DNA of 64,000 nucleotides from Deltaproteobacteria bacterium (lineage in GTDB: Bacteria > Desulfobacterota > Desulfomonilia > UBA1062): positions 93,599 through 157,598 of the forward strand of contig JAGOOG010000005.1 in NCBI GenBank assembly GCA_017992605.1, written 5' to 3'. A model generated the notes under the pieces. That model worked only from the letters and a program-made list of their open reading frames with translations. It did not search any database and was not told where the DNA came from. Below are positions 17,906-26,573 of the stretch, in pieces. Both the position numbers and the translations under genes were made by a program. Numbering within the stretch: the first letter of the stretch is position 1; every line of letters starts with the position of its first letter.

Positions 17906-19333
17906 TCAGGCCTTCAGGTCGATGATCTCCATGCGGTGGCTGGCCTGGGGGTTCTTCGGGGACGGGCCCTCGGCCAGGATGATGACGTCGCCGTCCATCT
18001 CGTGCCGCTCGAGCCAGTCCCTGCCGTAGGCCTTCCAGTCATCGGGGTAGTCGGGCTCGAAGACGGGGAACACGCCCGAGGAGAACATGAGCCTCCGGCA
18101 GACTGCCTCGTCCGGGCAGACCGCCACGATCCACGTCGGCGGCCGGAAGCGGGCGATGCTCCGTGCGGTCGCGCCGCTCAGGGTCGGCACGAAGACGGCC
18201 GCGGGCGAGACGTGCCGCAGTGCGGTCTCGATGCCGAGGACCACGAGGTCGGACATGCCGCTCGTCTTCGCGTCGAGGACCTCTCTAAGCCTCTCCCTGA
18301 GGCGGTACCCGGGCCCGAACGGCTCGGTGGCAGCGGCGATGCGCCCGAGCATGGTCGTGGCCTCGACGGGGTAGCGGCCCATGGCCGACTCGGCCGAGAG
18401 CATGACGCAGTCCGTGCCGTCCAGGACGGCATTGGCCACGTCCGTGGACTCGGCCCTAGTGGGCCGCTTGTTGGCGGTCATGGACTCGAGCATCTGGGTC
18501 GCCGTGATGACAGGCCTGCCGAGTACGACGGCCGCGTGCATGACCTGCTTCTGCACCACGGCCATGCGCTCGATGGGGATCTCCACGCCCAGGTCGCCGC
18601 GGGCGATCATGATGCCGTCGGAGGCCCTGAGGATCTCGTCGAGGTGGGTCAGCGCCCCGGCGCGCTCGATCTTGGCGATGACGAAGGGGTGGTAGCCGAT
18701 CTCGGCGGCGGCCTCGCGCACGGCCCGGACGTCGTCGCCGGTGACCACGAACGACTGGCACAGGGCGTCGATGCCGTGGGCGGCCGCGAACCGGAGGCAC
18801 TCGTGGTCCCGCTCCGTGAAGGCGCTGATGCCCAGGTCGATGCCGGGCAGGTTGAGCCCCTTGCGCGACCAGAGCTCCCCTCCGGCCACGACGTCGCAGA
18901 ACACCTCGCGCCCCGTTACCCCGGTCACTTTGAGCTGGATGAGCCCGTCGTTGAGGAAGAGGGTGTCGCCCTCTTTGACCGCCTGCGGGAGAGTCCTGAA
19001 GCTCACCGAGGCCCTCGTCTCGTCCCCGGTCACGTCGTCCGCGGTCAGGGTGAAGCGGGCGCCGGGGTGCAGCTCCACGGGCTCGGCCGCGAGCTCGCCG
19101 ATGCGCATCTTGGGCCCCGGCAGGTCCGCCATGATCGTGATGCGCCTGCCGGATGCCTGACCGGCGAGTCTCAGCGCGGCTATGGTCCGGGCGTGGGTGT
19201 CGAGGTCGTCGTGGGAGAAGTTGATGCGGGCGATGTCCATCCCCGCGCCGATGAGCCGTTCCATGACCGCCTGGTCCCTGCTCGCCGGACCGATGGTGCA
19301 CACGATCCTGGTCTTGTGCGACGGAAGCTTCAT
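17906..19333 (-). CDS. pyk: Pyruvate kinase
   Basis: It converts phosphoenolpyruvate and ADP to pyruvate and ATP. The 475-residue protein has the N-terminal TRIVCTIGPAS, the RINFSH segment, catalytic IAKIERAGAL (with Lys) and ARGDLGVEIP, and the K+-dependent/switch region VITATQMLESM followed by RPTRAESTDVANAVLDGTD. A C-terminal allosteric domain is present. Its start codon overlaps the stop of the glucan phosphorylase gene by four bases, so glycogen breakdown and the last ATP-yielding step of glycolysis are made from one message. Confidence 0.97.
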   Translation of the reverse strand: MKLPSHKTRIVCTIGPASRDQAVMERLIGAGMDIARINFSHDDLDTHARTIAALRLAGQASGRRITIMADLPGPKMRIGELAAEPVELHPGARFTLTADDVTGDETRASVSFRTLPQAVKEGDTLFLNDGLIQLKVTGVTGREVFCDVVAGGELWSRKGLNLPGIDLGISAFTERDHECLRFAAAHGIDALCQSFVVTGDDVRAVREAAAEIGYHPFVIAKIERAGALTHLDEILRASDGIMIARGDLGVEIPIERMAVVQKQVMHAAVVLGRPVITATQMLESMTANKRPTRAESTDVANAVLDGTDCVMLSAESAMGRYPVEATTMLGRIAAATEPFGPGYRLRERLREVLDAKTSGMSDLVVLGIETALRHVSPAAVFVPTLSGATARSIARFRPPTWIVAVCPDEAVCRRLMFSSGVFPVFEPDYPDDWKAYGRDWLERHEMDGDVIILAEGPSPKNPQASHRMEIIDLKA

Positions 19334-21882
19334 GCCCAGCAGATCAACCCCATGTCCACGGGGTAGATGAGGCTCGGGTGCGACGGCAGGATGCGCACCG
19401 AGTACCCGAACCTGCCCGTGATCTCGCAGGTGATGCAGGTCTCGAAGAGGTGAACGCCCTTGCCGAGCTCCCTGATGTGGTCCATCGTCACGTCCCTTGC
19501 CACGGAGAGGTTGCCCGCGTCGTCGATGGTGCCGTAGTGCACGCGCACGCTCACGTCGGCGGGGCTGATGGAACCCAGCTTCACCTCGGCGCGGATAGTG
19601 ATGTCGCTGTGCACCGCCACCTCGTCGCCGCCCTCGTGGCTGATGTCCGTCACCGCCACGTCACCCCACTTCGCGGCCAGGGTGTCCTTCCACTTGACCA
19701 CCTGGCGGACGTTCCTGAAGCCGTCCCCGGTGAGCGCCTTCATGTTGAGCGCCGCGGCCATGTAGCACCGGTCGGTGTACTCCTCGACCATCCGGTTCGA
19801 GTTGAACACCGGGCAGAGCGTGCGCATGGACTTCTTCATCATGCCGATCCAGCCCCGGGGCAGGCCATCGAGCCCCCGCTCGTAGAAGAGCGGGATGATC
19901 TCGCGCTCCAGAAGGTCGTAGATGGCCTTGCTCTCCACCTGGTCCTGGTAGTCGTGGTTCTCGTAGACCTCGCCGTTGCCGATGGACCAGCCGAGGTCGG
20001 GCCGGTAGCCCTCGACCCACCAGCCGTCCTGCACGGAGAGGTTCAACGCGCCGTTGGCCGTGGCCTTCATGCCCGAGGTGCCGCAGGCCTCCAGCGGCCT
20101 CCTGGGGCTGTTGAGCCACACGTCCACGCCCTCGACGAGGTAGCGCGTGATGTTCATGTTGTAATCCTCGAGGAACACGATCCTGTCCCTGAACGGCTCC
20201 TCCCGGGCGATGTGGATGATCCGCTGGATGATGGTCTTGCCCTCGTGGTCCCGCGGGTGCGCCTTGCCCGCCACGATGAGCTGGACCGGGAACTCGCGGC
20301 TGGACAGGAGCGCCCTGAGCCGGTCGATGTCGCGGAAGATGAGCAGGCCCCGCTTGTAGGTGGCGAACCGGCGCGCATACCCTATGGTGAGCGCGTCCGG
20401 GTGCAGGGTCTCCATGGCCCGCTGCAGGTCCTTGGCCTTGGCCCCGCGCACGGAGAGCTGCTTCATGAGCCTCCTGCGTGCATAGGCCACGAGGCGCTCC
20501 CTGCGCCGCTGGTGCGTCGACCACAGTTCCGCGTCGGGGATGTCGTCGATCCGCTCCCACACCTTCTGGTTGTCCGGGTCCTCCTTCCACTTGGGGCCCA
20601 GGTACCGGTCGAAGAGCTCGGCCATCTCGTCGGAGATCCACGAGGGGATGTGGATGCCGTTGGTGATGGAGGAGATGGGCACGTCCTCGGTCTTGACGTG
20701 GGGCCAGATGTCCTTCCACATGTCCCGGGACACCTCGCCGTGGAGCTTGCTCACCCCGTTGCGGAAGGCGGAGTTCTTCAGCGCGAACACCGTGGCGCCG
20801 AAGCCTTCCTTGTCGTCGAAGGGGTTCTTCCTGCCCAGGGCAAGAAAATCGGCCCAGCCGATGCCGAGGTCGTCCACGTAGGGCTTGAGGTACTTCTCCA
20901 TGAGCCCGGTGTCGAAGACGTCGTTGCCGGCCGGCACGGGTGTGTGCGTGGTGAAGACGAGCGACGACCTCACCAGTTCACGGGCTGTCTGGAAGTCGAG
21001 ACCGTTGCGCTTCATGAGGTTGCGGATGCGCTCGAGGCCCACCAGGAAGCTGTGGCCCTCGTTCATGTGGTACACCATGGGGTCGATGCCCAAGGCGTCC
21101 AGCGCACGCATGCCGCCCATGCCCAGCAGGATCTCCTGCCGGAGGCGGTCCTCCTGGTTGCCTGCGTAGAGGCCGCCCGTGATGTTGCGCTCGTCGGGGT
21201 GGTTCTCCTCGATGTTGGTGTCCAGGAGGTACAGCGGCACGCGCCCGACCCGGCACCTCCAGATCTGTGCCACGCATTCACGCTCCGCCATCCTCACCGA
21301 GATCTTGACCGGCTTGCCGTCGGTGCCCTGCTCGAGCATGAGGGTCATGTGGTAGAAGTCGTTGTTGGTGGACTCCTCCTGCTGCCACCCGTCCCAGCTC
21401 AGGTACTGGGTGAAGTAGCCGTGCTTGTAGAGCAGCCCGATGCCGGTCAGCGGCAGCCGCAGGTCGCTGGCGCTCTTGAGGTGGTCGCCCGCCAGCACGC
21501 CGAGGCCGCCCGAGTAGATGGGCAGGCTCTCGGTGATGCCGAACTCCATGGAGAAGTACGCGATGGTGAAGTCGATGGGCTGGGCCAGCAGGAAGGAATA
21601 GACGCCCTTCTCCTTGATGTAGTCCTCGAACTCCCCGTGGGTCTTCTTCATCTGGGACAGGAAGCCCTCGTCCTCCATGAGATCCATGATCCTGCCCTGG
21701 GAGATGCGGGAGAGCATGTCCACCGGGTTGTGGCCGGTCTCCTCCCAGAGGTCCCGGTCCATGTGCTGGAAGAGCCGCAGGCCCTTGTGGTTCCAGCAGT
21801 ACCAGACGTTGTAGGCGAGCTGGAGGATCGGGTTGAGCGTCTCGGGCAGGGTGGGGATCACCCTAAAGGATCTGATCTTCAT
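19330..21882 (-). CDS. glgP: Alpha-glucan (glycogen) phosphorylase, GT35, DUF3417 type
   Basis: It releases glucose-1-phosphate from glycogen or maltodextrin with pyridoxal phosphate. The N-terminus (LPETLNPILQLAYNVWYCWN) is the DUF3417 domain of the short, archaeal/bacterial-type phosphorylases. The catalytic core has EFGITESLPIYSGGLGVLAGDH, the MNEGH motif and the PLP site EACGTSGMKATANGALN with Lys near residue 606. Length 850 is typical. GAAAGGGG lies just before the ATG. A C-terminal beta-rich extension of about 130 residues, seen in this subfamily, is retained. Confidence 0.96.
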   Translation of the reverse strand: MKIRSFRVIPTLPETLNPILQLAYNVWYCWNHKGLRLFQHMDRDLWEETGHNPVDMLSRISQGRIMDLMEDEGFLSQMKKTHGEFEDYIKEKGVYSFLLAQPIDFTIAYFSMEFGITESLPIYSGGLGVLAGDHLKSASDLRLPLTGIGLLYKHGYFTQYLSWDGWQQEESTNNDFYHMTLMLEQGTDGKPVKISVRMAERECVAQIWRCRVGRVPLYLLDTNIEENHPDERNITGGLYAGNQEDRLRQEILLGMGGMRALDALGIDPMVYHMNEGHSFLVGLERIRNLMKRNGLDFQTARELVRSSLVFTTHTPVPAGNDVFDTGLMEKYLKPYVDDLGIGWADFLALGRKNPFDDKEGFGATVFALKNSAFRNGVSKLHGEVSRDMWKDIWPHVKTEDVPISSITNGIHIPSWISDEMAELFDRYLGPKWKEDPDNQKVWERIDDIPDAELWSTHQRRRERLVAYARRRLMKQLSVRGAKAKDLQRAMETLHPDALTIGYARRFATYKRGLLIFRDIDRLRALLSSREFPVQLIVAGKAHPRDHEGKTIIQRIIHIAREEPFRDRIVFLEDYNMNITRYLVEGVDVWLNSPRRPLEACGTSGMKATANGALNLSVQDGWWVEGYRPDLGWSIGNGEVYENHDYQDQVESKAIYDLLEREIIPLFYERGLDGLPRGWIGMMKKSMRTLCPVFNSNRMVEEYTDRCYMAAALNMKALTGDGFRNVRQVVKWKDTLAAKWGDVAVTDISHEGGDEVAVHSDITIRAEVKLGSISPADVSVRVHYGTIDDAGNLSVARDVTMDHIRELGKGVHLFETCITCEITGRFGYSVRILPSHPSLIYPVDMGLICWA

Positions 21883-22011
21883 CGAAACCCCTTTCGTTCA
21901 TGCGCATAAACATGGTCACCGGACCGGATGGATTCGTACCCTCGTGCATCACCGCACACACACCATCCATCGGCAATCCGAGACAAAAAGTACACACCGC
22001 AGGGGTCGGCC

Positions 22012-22758
22012 CTACCCCTTCCCCGCACCGGGGTTCTTCATGCCCTCCTTCGCCTTGCCGGCAGCCTCCGAGTCCGGGTGGTCCTTGATGAGCTGCTGCC
22101 AGATGAGCTCGCCGGTCTCCCGGTCGCCCATCTTCACGAAGGACAGCCCCTCCTTGTAGAGTGCCTCAGCCACCTTCGCGCTGTCCTTGTACTTCTTCAC
22201 CACCGTGTCGTAGCTCAGGATGGCGTCGTCGTACCGGGTCAGGGCGAAGAGCGACTCCCCCATGTAGAAATAGGCGTCGCCGGCCAGGGCCGGGTCGGGG
22301 TTCTGACCGAGGTAGGTCTTGAAATCCTGCATGGCCTCGGCGAAGAGGCCGGTCCTGAACTTCTCCATGCCGGCATCGAAGAGCGACTTCTGGAGGCCTG
22401 CTCCGGCCGGTCTCCTCCCCTGGATCGCGTCCTTGAGGGACTGGACGTCCTTCTCCAGCAGGGCGATCCGCGACTCGCCGCCGCCGCCCGGGGTGAGCCC
22501 CGCCGAGGCGGAAAGGTCGTCGATGGAACCCCGCAGGGAGAAGAGCTCGTTCTGCAGCTCGGAGTACTTGTTGAGGAGCTCACCCTGCTGCTTGAGGCTC
22601 TGGTCGATGACCTTCTCCTTCTCGTTGAGCTTGTTCTCGTTCATGTTCAGCCGTGACTGGAGGGTGTCCACCTGGAACTTGAGCGTGTCCAGGTCGCGCT
22701 GCGTCGCGCACCCGCCCAGGAGAAGCACTGCCATGGATATGACGATGAGCCGCTTCAT
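22012..22758 (-). CDS. cpoB: Tol-Pal associated lipoprotein/coordinator CpoB (YbgF)
   Basis: This envelope protein coordinates Tol-Pal constriction with peptidoglycan synthesis in known bacteria. It has a lipobox (L-L-G-G-C, Cys17), an N-terminal coiled coil with long heptads (about 20-85), and C-terminal TPR repeats (YFYMGESLFALTRYDDAILSYDTVVKKY, then ALYKEGLSFVKMGDRETGELIWQQLIKDHPDS). The lipid anchor differs from E. coli CpoB, which is soluble, but is common in this lineage. It lies six bases after pal, closing the Tol operon. Confidence 0.9.
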   Translation of the reverse strand: MKRLIVISMAVLLLGGCATQRDLDTLKFQVDTLQSRLNMNENKLNEKEKVIDQSLKQQGELLNKYSELQNELFSLRGSIDDLSASAGLTPGGGGESRIALLEKDVQSLKDAIQGRRPAGAGLQKSLFDAGMEKFRTGLFAEAMQDFKTYLGQNPDPALAGDAYFYMGESLFALTRYDDAILSYDTVVKKYKDSAKVAEALYKEGLSFVKMGDRETGELIWQQLIKDHPDSEAAGKAKEGMKNPGAGKG

Positions 22759-22764
22759 GGCGCG

Positions 22765-23334
22765 CTACCCCTGCGTGATGACAAAATGGGCCCGCCTGTT
22801 CTTGGCCCAGGCCTCTTCGTTGCCGGCAGGGTCGACGGGTCTTTCCTCACCGTAGCTGACGGTGGACAGCCGCTGGGCGTTGATGCCGAGGAAGACCAGG
22901 TACTCCTGGGCGGCCTTGGCCCGCCGCTCTCCCAGGGCCAGGTTGTACTCCTGTGTCCCGCGCTCGTCGCAGTGCCCCTCGACGGAGACCTTTATGCCCG
23001 GGTGGGCATTGAGGAAGGCCGCCTTCTCGGCGAGCACCTGCTTTGCCTGGGCGGTCAGGTCGAAGCTGTCGTATTCGAAATAGACGTCGCCGCCCTCGAA
23101 GGCCGCCCGTGCCTGCTCGATGGCCGACGAAAGCGGTGCCGTCCCGGACGTGCCGGCCACGCCGCTTTCCATCTGCATGGTGGGTTCGCCGGGCGTCGGG
23201 GCCGTGGCTTCAGGCGGCCGGGGCTGCGACACCTCGGTGGCGGCGGGCTGAAGCGTCTTCTTCGGGCACCCCGTCAGCATGAGGGCAACCCCGATGGCGA
23301 TCATGGAACACAGAACAAGACTCCTGTTTCTCAT
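22765..23334 (-). CDS. pal: Peptidoglycan-associated lipoprotein Pal
   Basis: Pal anchors the outer membrane to peptidoglycan and partners TolB. The precursor has a lipobox at Cys23 (M-L-T-G-C), a Pro/Thr-rich linker and an OmpA-like domain with VYFEYDSFDLT, GHCDERGTQEYNLALGERRA and the peptidoglycan-binding Asp and Arg of that motif. The start was set at the ATG preceded by GGAGAGGAGACGGAT; a longer in-frame start would put 20 residues ahead of the signal peptide. Confidence 0.96.
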   Translation of the reverse strand: MRNRSLVLCSMIAIGVALMLTGCPKKTLQPAATEVSQPRPPEATAPTPGEPTMQMESGVAGTSGTAPLSSAIEQARAAFEGGDVYFEYDSFDLTAQAKQVLAEKAAFLNAHPGIKVSVEGHCDERGTQEYNLALGERRAKAAQEYLVFLGINAQRLSTVSYGEERPVDPAGNEEAWAKNRRAHFVITQG

Positions 23335-23366
23335 ATCCGTCTCCTCTCCCTTGTGAAGATATCTGT

Positions 23367-23394
23367 ACTCTAACCCAACACCGGGTAAGGTCAA
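23367..23394 (-). promoter_or_regulatory. Candidate internal sigma-70 promoter for pal-cpoB
   Basis: On the minus strand TTGACC and TAGAGT are 16 bases apart in the 72-bp gap between tolB and pal, the widest gap in the Tol operon. The transcript would begin about 25 bases ahead of the pal start. Confidence 0.45.
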
Positions 23395-23406
23395 GCATGA
23401 ATCTCG

Positions 23407-24681
23407 TTATTTCAGGAACGGCGACCAGGCGGGCTCGGAAAAACCGCCCCCGGTCGTCACGGGGACCGCCGCCATGCCCAGGAGGTCCGTCACGTAGATA
23501 TTCCCGTTCGCGGCTGCGAAGGCGATGAGCCTGCCGTCCGGCGAGAACGCGGGGGCCTCGTCTGACAGGCCCGAGCCCGGGAGCACCCTGAACTTCGACC
23601 CGTCGGGCCTCACCAGGCCGATACGGTACTTGCCGTCACCGGCCAGGTGCGAGAAGGCCACCAGGTCGCCCCTGGGCGAGAAGACCGGCTCGGTGTTGTA
23701 CTTCCCCTCGTAGGTCAGGCGGGTCACCTTCCGGGTGGCCAGGTCGAGGAGGAAGATGTGGGGGTTGCCGGCCCTCGAGGAGCAGAAAACCACGCTCCTG
23801 CCGTCGGGGGAAAAGGAGGGCGAGGTGTCGGTGGCCCAGCTGTTGGTGAGGCGGGTCCTGCCCGAACCGTCCAGGTTCATCAGGTAGATCTCCGGGTTGC
23901 CGTCGCTGGACTGGGTCACGGCGAGCCTGGTTCCCCCCGGATCGAAGGCGGGCGTGATGTTGATGCCCTTGAGCCCGGCCAGGAGGTTCAGCCGGAAGGA
24001 GACCGTGTCGAAGACGTACAGGTCGGGGTTGTTCCGGTAGTAGGTCACCAGGGCGATCCTCTTCCCGTCGGGCGACCATGCGGGATTCAGCACGAGGCTG
24101 CCGCCCCCCTTGATGGTGGTGCCGCCGGTGCCGTCGCACCACATGACGTGGAGCTGCTTTGCGCCCTTCACCTTCTTGATGCACGCGATCTTTGACGAGA
24201 ACAGGGGGGCGAGAGCGAACTTCTCCTTGAGCATGTGGTTCATGAAGGCGTGGACCGCCCGCTCCATGGTCTGCAGGCCGCTCGTGTAGGTCGTGCGCTC
24301 GATGACGTTGCCGGTGCTGATCTCGATCATCTGGACCCTGAACAGGACCGTCTGCCCCTGGCGGGAAACCGTTGCCGCGACCACGTAGTCCGCCCCGATG
24401 AGGGTCCAGTCCTTCAGGGACCCGGGCTGTATCTCGCCGAGCGGGCCCGGGTTGACGTAGCCCTGGGGCGCTATGACCTCGAAGAGGCCCGTGATGGCGA
24501 AGTCCCTGGCACAGACGGTCCACAGCTGCCCGGTCAGGTCCCCGGGCCCGGCATAGGCGGGCATGGCGACCCTCATCTTGCGGAACTCGCTCGCCTCGAC
24601 GTCTATGTGGACCTGCTGGGCCCGCAGCATGCAGGGCGCGAGAACCACCGCGACAAGGATAAACATCCGGTATCTTTTCAT
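23407..24681 (-). CDS. tolB: Periplasmic Tol protein TolB
   Basis: TolB links Pal to the inner-membrane TolQRA motor. The 424-residue precursor has a signal peptide (about 1-21), an N-terminal alpha-beta domain and a six-bladed WD-like beta propeller seen as repeated N-P-x-x-S-P-D-G-x-x-x-x-F motifs (for example NPAWSPDGKRIALVTYYRNNPDLYV and SPSFSPDGRSVVFCSSRAGNPHIFL). The ATG follows AAAGGAG and overlaps the stop of the tolA-like gene by four bases. Confidence 0.96.
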   Translation of the reverse strand: MKRYRMFILVAVVLAPCMLRAQQVHIDVEASEFRKMRVAMPAYAGPGDLTGQLWTVCARDFAITGLFEVIAPQGYVNPGPLGEIQPGSLKDWTLIGADYVVAATVSRQGQTVLFRVQMIEISTGNVIERTTYTSGLQTMERAVHAFMNHMLKEKFALAPLFSSKIACIKKVKGAKQLHVMWCDGTGGTTIKGGGSLVLNPAWSPDGKRIALVTYYRNNPDLYVFDTVSFRLNLLAGLKGINITPAFDPGGTRLAVTQSSDGNPEIYLMNLDGSGRTRLTNSWATDTSPSFSPDGRSVVFCSSRAGNPHIFLLDLATRKVTRLTYEGKYNTEPVFSPRGDLVAFSHLAGDGKYRIGLVRPDGSKFRVLPGSGLSDEAPAFSPDGRLIAFAAANGNIYVTDLLGMAAVPVTTGGGFSEPAWSPFLK

Positions 24682-25394
24682 TGCAGCACTCCTTTCGGGG
24701 GCGTGAACGACATGGTGACCTCGACCCAATCCTCTCCCGCGATGAGAACGAGGGGCGGCTGCGGGAAGCGGCCGATCCTGCCGAGCGCCACGAGGACGGA
24801 ACGGTCGAAGGGGACATTCCCGGAGGATACGAGGAGCTTCTTCTGGAGGAGTTCCCCGGCCCGCCCGACCCTGAGCAGGTAGGTCGTCTGCAGGGAGGCG
24901 TCCATCTGCTCGATCTCCGGCGGCGTCCGCCAGAGGGACTCCACCATGCCCCGCACCCGTGACTTCCACAGGGCTATCTCCGAGGCGGTTCCCCCGGCAG
25001 GGCCGCGGGCCGGACCACTTGCCGCCCCCCTGGCCTGGCCCCGGATGAGGTTCGCGGCGTCGGGCATGTCCGGGGACGCCACGGGCGCCTCGGGCCTGAT
25101 GTCGGAGGGAGAGAACTCCGGGGCGTGGTCCTTTCCGCCCTGCTCCTTGCCTATCTCGCTGATGGACGGGGCCTTGGCGCCCCGGGTGTACACGAAACGC
25201 TTCCCCTGGGGCGCGGGCGCGCTCTCCGGCGAGCCCGCCCCGCCGCCGGCGGCAGGGACCCCGGCGACGATGGCTACCTCGTAGACCGCCGCGGGGTCGA
25301 ACGTTCTGCCGCCCCAGTCGACTTCCACCATGGCGAGGATGAGCACCAGGTGGCAGGCCAGGGATATGATGACGAATTTCCTTAAACGGACCAT
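24678..25394 (-). CDS. tolA: TolA/TonB-type energy-transducing protein
   Basis: One N-terminal helix (about residues 5-24) anchors the protein in the inner membrane. A Pro/Ala/Gly-rich periplasmic linker follows to about residue 160, then a TonB-type C-terminal domain (TTYLLRVGRAGELLQKKLLVSSGNVPFDRSVLVALGRIG). The position between tolR and tolB gives the TolA role, although the linker is shorter than in E. coli TolA and lacks its Lys/Ala-rich helix. Confidence 0.85.
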   Translation of the reverse strand: MVRLRKFVIISLACHLVLILAMVEVDWGGRTFDPAAVYEVAIVAGVPAAGGGAGSPESAPAPQGKRFVYTRGAKAPSISEIGKEQGGKDHAPEFSPSDIRPEAPVASPDMPDAANLIRGQARGAASGPARGPAGGTASEIALWKSRVRGMVESLWRTPPEIEQMDASLQTTYLLRVGRAGELLQKKLLVSSGNVPFDRSVLVALGRIGRFPQPPLVLIAGEDWVEVTMSFTPPKGVLQ

Positions 25395-25405
25395 CCTGCC
25401 TCGTG

Positions 25406-25816
25406 CTACTGGCCGCTGGGTGCCGGCGGCTGGGTCACCAGGCCGATCTTGGTCAGGCCGGTGGAGCGTATGAGGGACATGACCTGGACGACGAAGCCGT
25501 ACGGTATGCCCTTGTCGGCCTGGAGGTACACCGCGTCGATGGACCGCTGCTCCCTGACCTGTCCCAGGATGAGCTCGAGGCGGTCCAGCTCCACCGGCGA
25601 CCCGTTGATGTCGATGACCCTGTCGCTACCGATGGTGATCACCAGGTCCTGGCTCTCGCCCAAGGCCCGTGCCTCCGCCTCGGGGAGATCGACCTTCATC
25701 CCCTCCTTCATCATGGGGGCCGAGACCATGAAGATGATGAGGAGCACCAGCATGACGTCCACGAACGGCGTCACGTTGATGTCGGACATGAAGCTCCGGG
25801 GCTTAGTTGTCTGCAT
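25406..25816 (-). CDS. tolR: Tol motor protein TolR (ExbD family)
   Basis: The 136-residue ExbD/TolR protein has the conserved MSDINVTPFVDVMLVLLIIFMV segment, in which the second Asp of FVD is the proton-carrying residue, and a periplasmic domain to the end. It overlaps tolQ by 14 bases. TolQ and TolR form the proton channel that energises TolA. Confidence 0.95.
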   Translation of the reverse strand: MQTTKPRSFMSDINVTPFVDVMLVLLIIFMVSAPMMKEGMKVDLPEAEARALGESQDLVITIGSDRVIDINGSPVELDRLELILGQVREQRSIDAVYLQADKGIPYGFVVQVMSLIRSTGLTKIGLVTQPPAPSGQ

Positions 25817-26516
25817 GGAGCATCCCCCTGCGCAGGGCGTTGACGAAGTCCACCTGGAACTGGTCCATCTGGCCCGACGCCACCGTGACCAGGCTGTTGA
25901 AATAGTTGTAGAAGAGCACCGCCGGGATGGCCACGAAAAGGCCTGCCGCGGTGGCGATGAGCGCCTCGGATATCCCCGGGGCCACGGTGGCGAGGTTGGC
26001 CGAACCCATGAGCGCGATATGCCTGAAGGAGTCCATGATGCCCCACACCGTTCCGAACAGCCCGATGAAGGGGCTCGCGTTGCTGATGCTCGCGAGGAAC
26101 CCCAGGCCGTACGAGAGGTTCATGGTCTGCCGGGCATTGGCATTGCCGAGCCTGGCCTCGACGTTGACGAGCATGACCTGGTTGAGCGAGCCGGTCTTGC
26201 CGGAGAGCCTGGTCACCTCGTCGAGACCCTCCTCGAACATGTGCGCCACCGGGCAGTCGCCGGCCTTTTCCGCGGCCTCCTTGAGCCTGGACAGGCTTCC
26301 CGCCCGGGCGGCGGTCTCGAGGATGCCGGAGGACCTTTTCCTCGCCCTGGAGAGCAGGATCCACTTCTGGACGATGATGCCCCACGAGAATATGGAGAAG
26401 ACGAACAGGATGAGCAGCACCAGTTTCACCACGGGATCGGCGTCGACGATCATGGTGCCGATGTTGCCCCTGAACTGTGCGCTCGCTGCGTATGCGCTCG
26501 ATGTTAATCCCGGCAT
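25803..26516 (-). CDS. tolQ: Tol motor protein TolQ (ExbB family)
   Basis: The protein has three transmembrane helices (about residues 28-50, 140-162 and 175-200) and the MotA/TolQ/ExbB signature GLFGTVWGIMDSF and ATAAGLFVAIPAVLFYNYF. The ATG is preceded by a near-perfect AAGGAGGT ribosome-binding site. It is the first tol gene and lies 57 bases after the histidine kinase, leaving room for coupling to it. Confidence 0.96.
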   Translation of the reverse strand: MPGLTSSAYAASAQFRGNIGTMIVDADPVVKLVLLILFVFSIFSWGIIVQKWILLSRARKRSSGILETAARAGSLSRLKEAAEKAGDCPVAHMFEEGLDEVTRLSGKTGSLNQVMLVNVEARLGNANARQTMNLSYGLGFLASISNASPFIGLFGTVWGIMDSFRHIALMGSANLATVAPGISEALIATAAGLFVAIPAVLFYNYFNSLVTVASGQMDQFQVDFVNALRRGMLHADN

Positions 26517-26573
26517 CGATGAACCTCCTTGCTTTACGTTTGCCCCGGCGTCACGGAAGACGGCCCGCCCTTC

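Noticed and set aside
17894..19366. A long plus-strand ORF opposite pyruvate kinase
   Set aside because: Antisense shadow of a complete pyk gene; no domain and no ribosome-binding site.
22012..22045. A short hairpin at the cpoB stop as terminator
   Set aside because: Only six base pairs, with a T-run 11 bases further on; too weak to claim.
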